42,077 nucleotides of DNA from Lachnospiraceae bacterium (GTDB lineage: Bacteria > Bacillota > Clostridia > Lachnospirales > Lachnospiraceae): contig JAIDPF010000039.1 in the NCBI GenBank assembly GCA_029062895.1, positions 1-42,077 on the forward strand. Reading direction: 5' to 3'. Within the stretch, counting starts at the first letter, position 1. Every line of letters starts with the position of its first letter. Below, piece by piece: positions 40,609 through 42,077 of the stretch. The notes below the pieces were generated by a model. That model searched no databases, was not told the origin of the DNA, and saw only the letters and a program-made list of their open reading frames with translations. A program made the translations under genes and the position numbers.

Positions 40609-42077
40609 TTGAAAGCAAAAATTGCAAAGAAATTACTTTCTGTATTGCTTGCAACGGTTTTGGTAACAGCGAGTCTTACTGCATGTGGTGGAGACGGTGC
40701 TGAGACGACCGGAGGCAATGAAACAGAAACAGGAACGGAAGTCGACGATACGGTTCCCGTAGATGATGCAGCAGGCGTTGATACCCCTGCGACGGCAGCA
40801 AGCGTTGATTTTGAAGACGGGGCAAGCGCTTTTGTCAAGATGAACCTGTTAAAGGGAACTCCGGATGAGTCTCTTTTATCCGTTGTAGATTTTAATGGTT
40901 CTAAGGCTCTGTATGTGGAGAACGTATCCGGAAAATCTATGTTCGTTGGTATCAATGTAAGCGCGCTGGTTGGCAATAAGATCACAGATATCAGCACGAT
41001 CACTATGGATATCGGAACATCCCGTGCGGACGGTTCTTTCGCAGCAGTATCCGGTTATCTGTATGCTTATACAGGAGAAAAAAATGAAGAAGTAAAAGGG
41101 GATAGCTGGTCGGTTTATCTGGAGACAGCAAATCCTAAGACAGCTGTATTTGACGTATCTGGTGCAGGATTTGTAGCAGGTGCGGACAATTATATTATCC
41201 TGTCCAAAGAGACGGATAATAACACAGCGTCTGCAGCAAGTTTGTATATTGATAATATTACTTTCCTGGATGCTTCCGGTAATGTAATCGAAGCGGATAC
41301 TTCCGTTGATTTTGGTTCTCCGGAAGGATTTGAGAGTGCAGGTACGGATCTTTCGAATCTGTGTGGAATTACAGATGCCGTAGTCTTTGAAGGATTTGAA
41401 ACAAGCGGAGATGGATGGTCACAGGTAGGATTTACCATGCCGCAGGATATTCTTGATGCATTGGTACCGGGTTCTGTTGTTCAGATCGAGTATGCTTCCG
41501 AGAATGGCGATATGTGGATTGTTATGAACGAAGCAGAGGCAGGCTGGTCAAGAGTTGGTGTTGGAAATATTGACGGCAGTGAATCTTCTGCAGCTTATAT
41601 CAATAATTCCAAAAATATTTGTCAAATAACATATGAGCAGATTGCAGAGAAGTGCAGTGACGATGTATCTACCTGGGGAACGACGATGCAGTGTGAGGCT
41701 TCCGGTGCATGGCAGGTATATAGTGTAAAGGTTGGACAGAGAGCGCCTCATTATGCAGTAGCAGATGCCGTAACCTTTGAAGGATTTGCAACAAAGGGAG
41801 ATGCATGGTCACAGGCAGGATATACCATGCCGCAGGAAATTCTTGATGCGCTTGTTCCTGGAGCAATCGTAGAAATCAGCTACACATCTGAGACAGGTGA
41901 TATGTGGATCGTAATGAATGAAGCAGAGGCAGGCTGGTCAAGAGTCGGCGTTGGAAATATTGACGGCAGCGGTTCTTCCCCTGCAGTATTTGATGGAAGC
42001 AAGTGTTATGTAACATATGAACAGATTGCAGAGAAGTGCGGTGATGACGTATCTACCTGGGGAACGACAATGCAGTG
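40609..42077 (+). CDS. Lipoprotein with carbohydrate-binding-like domains, 3'-truncated by window edge
   Basis: An open frame from TTG at 40609 runs to the window end without a stop. The start is supported by GGAGG at 40593-40597, 11 nt upstream; the ATG inside that stretch (40598) is out of frame and stops after four codons. The protein opens with a lipoprotein signal, lipobox SLTAC (Cys26) and an acidic Gly/Thr-rich linker. Next is a beta-sandwich of about 160 residues beginning ASVDFEDGASAF and ending SLYIDNITFLDASGN, which resembles mannan-binding CBM domains. Two copies of a 130-residue module follow, the second cut off. At least 489 residues are present. What follows, a catalytic or a solute-binding domain, cannot be seen. 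Its place after permease pair 2 and the mannanase locus suggests mannan binding. Confidence 0.85.
   Translation, partial: MKAKIAKKLLSVLLATVLVTASLTACGGDGAETTGGNETETGTEVDDTVPVDDAAGVDTPATAASVDFEDGASAFVKMNLLKGTPDESLLSVVDFNGSKALYVENVSGKSMFVGINVSALVGNKITDISTITMDIGTSRADGSFAAVSGYLYAYTGEKNEEVKGDSWSVYLETANPKTAVFDVSGAGFVAGADNYIILSKETDNNTASAASLYIDNITFLDASGNVIEADTSVDFGSPEGFESAGTDLSNLCGITDAVVFEGFETSGDGWSQVGFTMPQDILDALVPGSVVQIEYASENGDMWIVMNEAEAGWSRVGVGNIDGSESSAAYINNSKNICQITYEQIAEKCSDDVSTWGTTMQCEASGAWQVYSVKVGQRAPHYAVADAVTFEGFATKGDAWSQAGYTMPQEILDALVPGAIVEISYTSETGDMWIVMNEAEAGWSRVGVGNIDGSGSSPAVFDGSKCYVTYEQIAEKCGDDVSTWGTTMQ
41374..42077 (+). repeat. 390-bp tandem module duplication inside the terminal lipoprotein gene
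   Basis: Copy 1 spans 41374-41763 and copy 2 starts at 41764 and runs off the window. Both encode FEGFxTxGDxWSQ, TMPQ-ILDALVPG, GDMWIVMNEAEAGWSRVGVG, TYEQIAEKC and DDVSTWGTTMQC. The DNA is close to identical over long stretches, with mostly third-position changes, indicating a fairly recent duplication. The module resembles a small beta-sandwich binding domain rich in Trp. Confidence 0.9.

Noticed and set aside
40545-41003. 152-codon minus-strand frame over the start of the terminal lipoprotein gene
   Set aside because: The plus-strand TTG frame has a lipobox, a GGAGG site and repeats; the opposite frame is Ser/Ala/Val-rich shadow sequence.
1-42077. tRNA, rRNA, insertion sequences or phage genes
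   Set aside because: No cloverleaf, rRNA-like stretch, transposase or integrase motif was noticed on either strand; a tRNAscan and Rfam run would settle small RNAs.

Overview
The window looks like chromosomal DNA of a gut-type Clostridia bacterium, most likely Lachnospiraceae. This rests on strong AGGAGG ribosome binding sites, frequent TTG and GTG starts, MutS2, lipoprotein signals, and a mannan-degradation gene set with the content known from Roseburia-type organisms. The family assignment is an inference from gene content; no marker gene such as 16S rRNA is present.

Layout. (1) 1-3851, plus strand: the 3' part of an AT-rich LicD-type transferase gene, then a three-part membrane phosphatase / glycerophosphodiesterase / C-terminal-domain fusion. 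(2) 3868-9035, minus strand: mutS2, an OmpR-type response regulator, its histidine kinase and trmL, closely packed and probably transcribed from one promoter with an extended -10 at the mutS2 start codon. (3) 9181-11626, plus strand: a GmhA-like SIS-domain protein, a degenerate HD-GYP protein whose promoter sits in a perfect inverted repeat, and a Nudix hydrolase. (4) 11669-27382: an intracellular and surface beta-mannan catabolic set: GH2 beta-mannosidase, GH36 alpha-galactosidase, an unknown lipoprotein, a cellobiose/mannobiose 2-epimerase, a LacI-type regulator, an unrelated CgeB-like glycosyltransferase, two GH130 phosphorylases, and a CBM35-GH26 mannanase lipoprotein. (5) 27506 to the end: a membrane and transport module: YesL-like protein, a 1005-residue solute-binding protein carrying carbohydrate-binding-like domains, a first permease pair, an NHL-propeller protein, a Yip1-like protein, a DUF5696-like membrane-anchored protein, a second permease pair, and the start of a repeat-bearing lipoprotein cut by the window edge.

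How it would work together (inference from families): the GH26 lipoprotein cuts mannan outside the cell. The CBM-fused binding protein captures oligosaccharides and the MalF/MalG-like permeases import them, using an ATPase encoded elsewhere. GH36 removes galactose side groups and GH130 plus GH2 enzymes shorten the chains. The epimerase turns mannobiose into mannosylglucose, and the second GH130 phosphorolyses it to mannose-1-phosphate and glucose. A perfect TTGACA-17-TATAAT promoter with a LacI-type palindrome on its start site, in front of the GH130 pair, is the clearest regulatory signal.

Most unusual: the 28.3-40.5 kb module with two permease pairs and four accessory membrane or exported proteins of uncertain function; a mosaic family of hairpin-rich intergenic repeats that recurs only between genes of the mannan locus; and charged, low-complexity extensions on several proteins.
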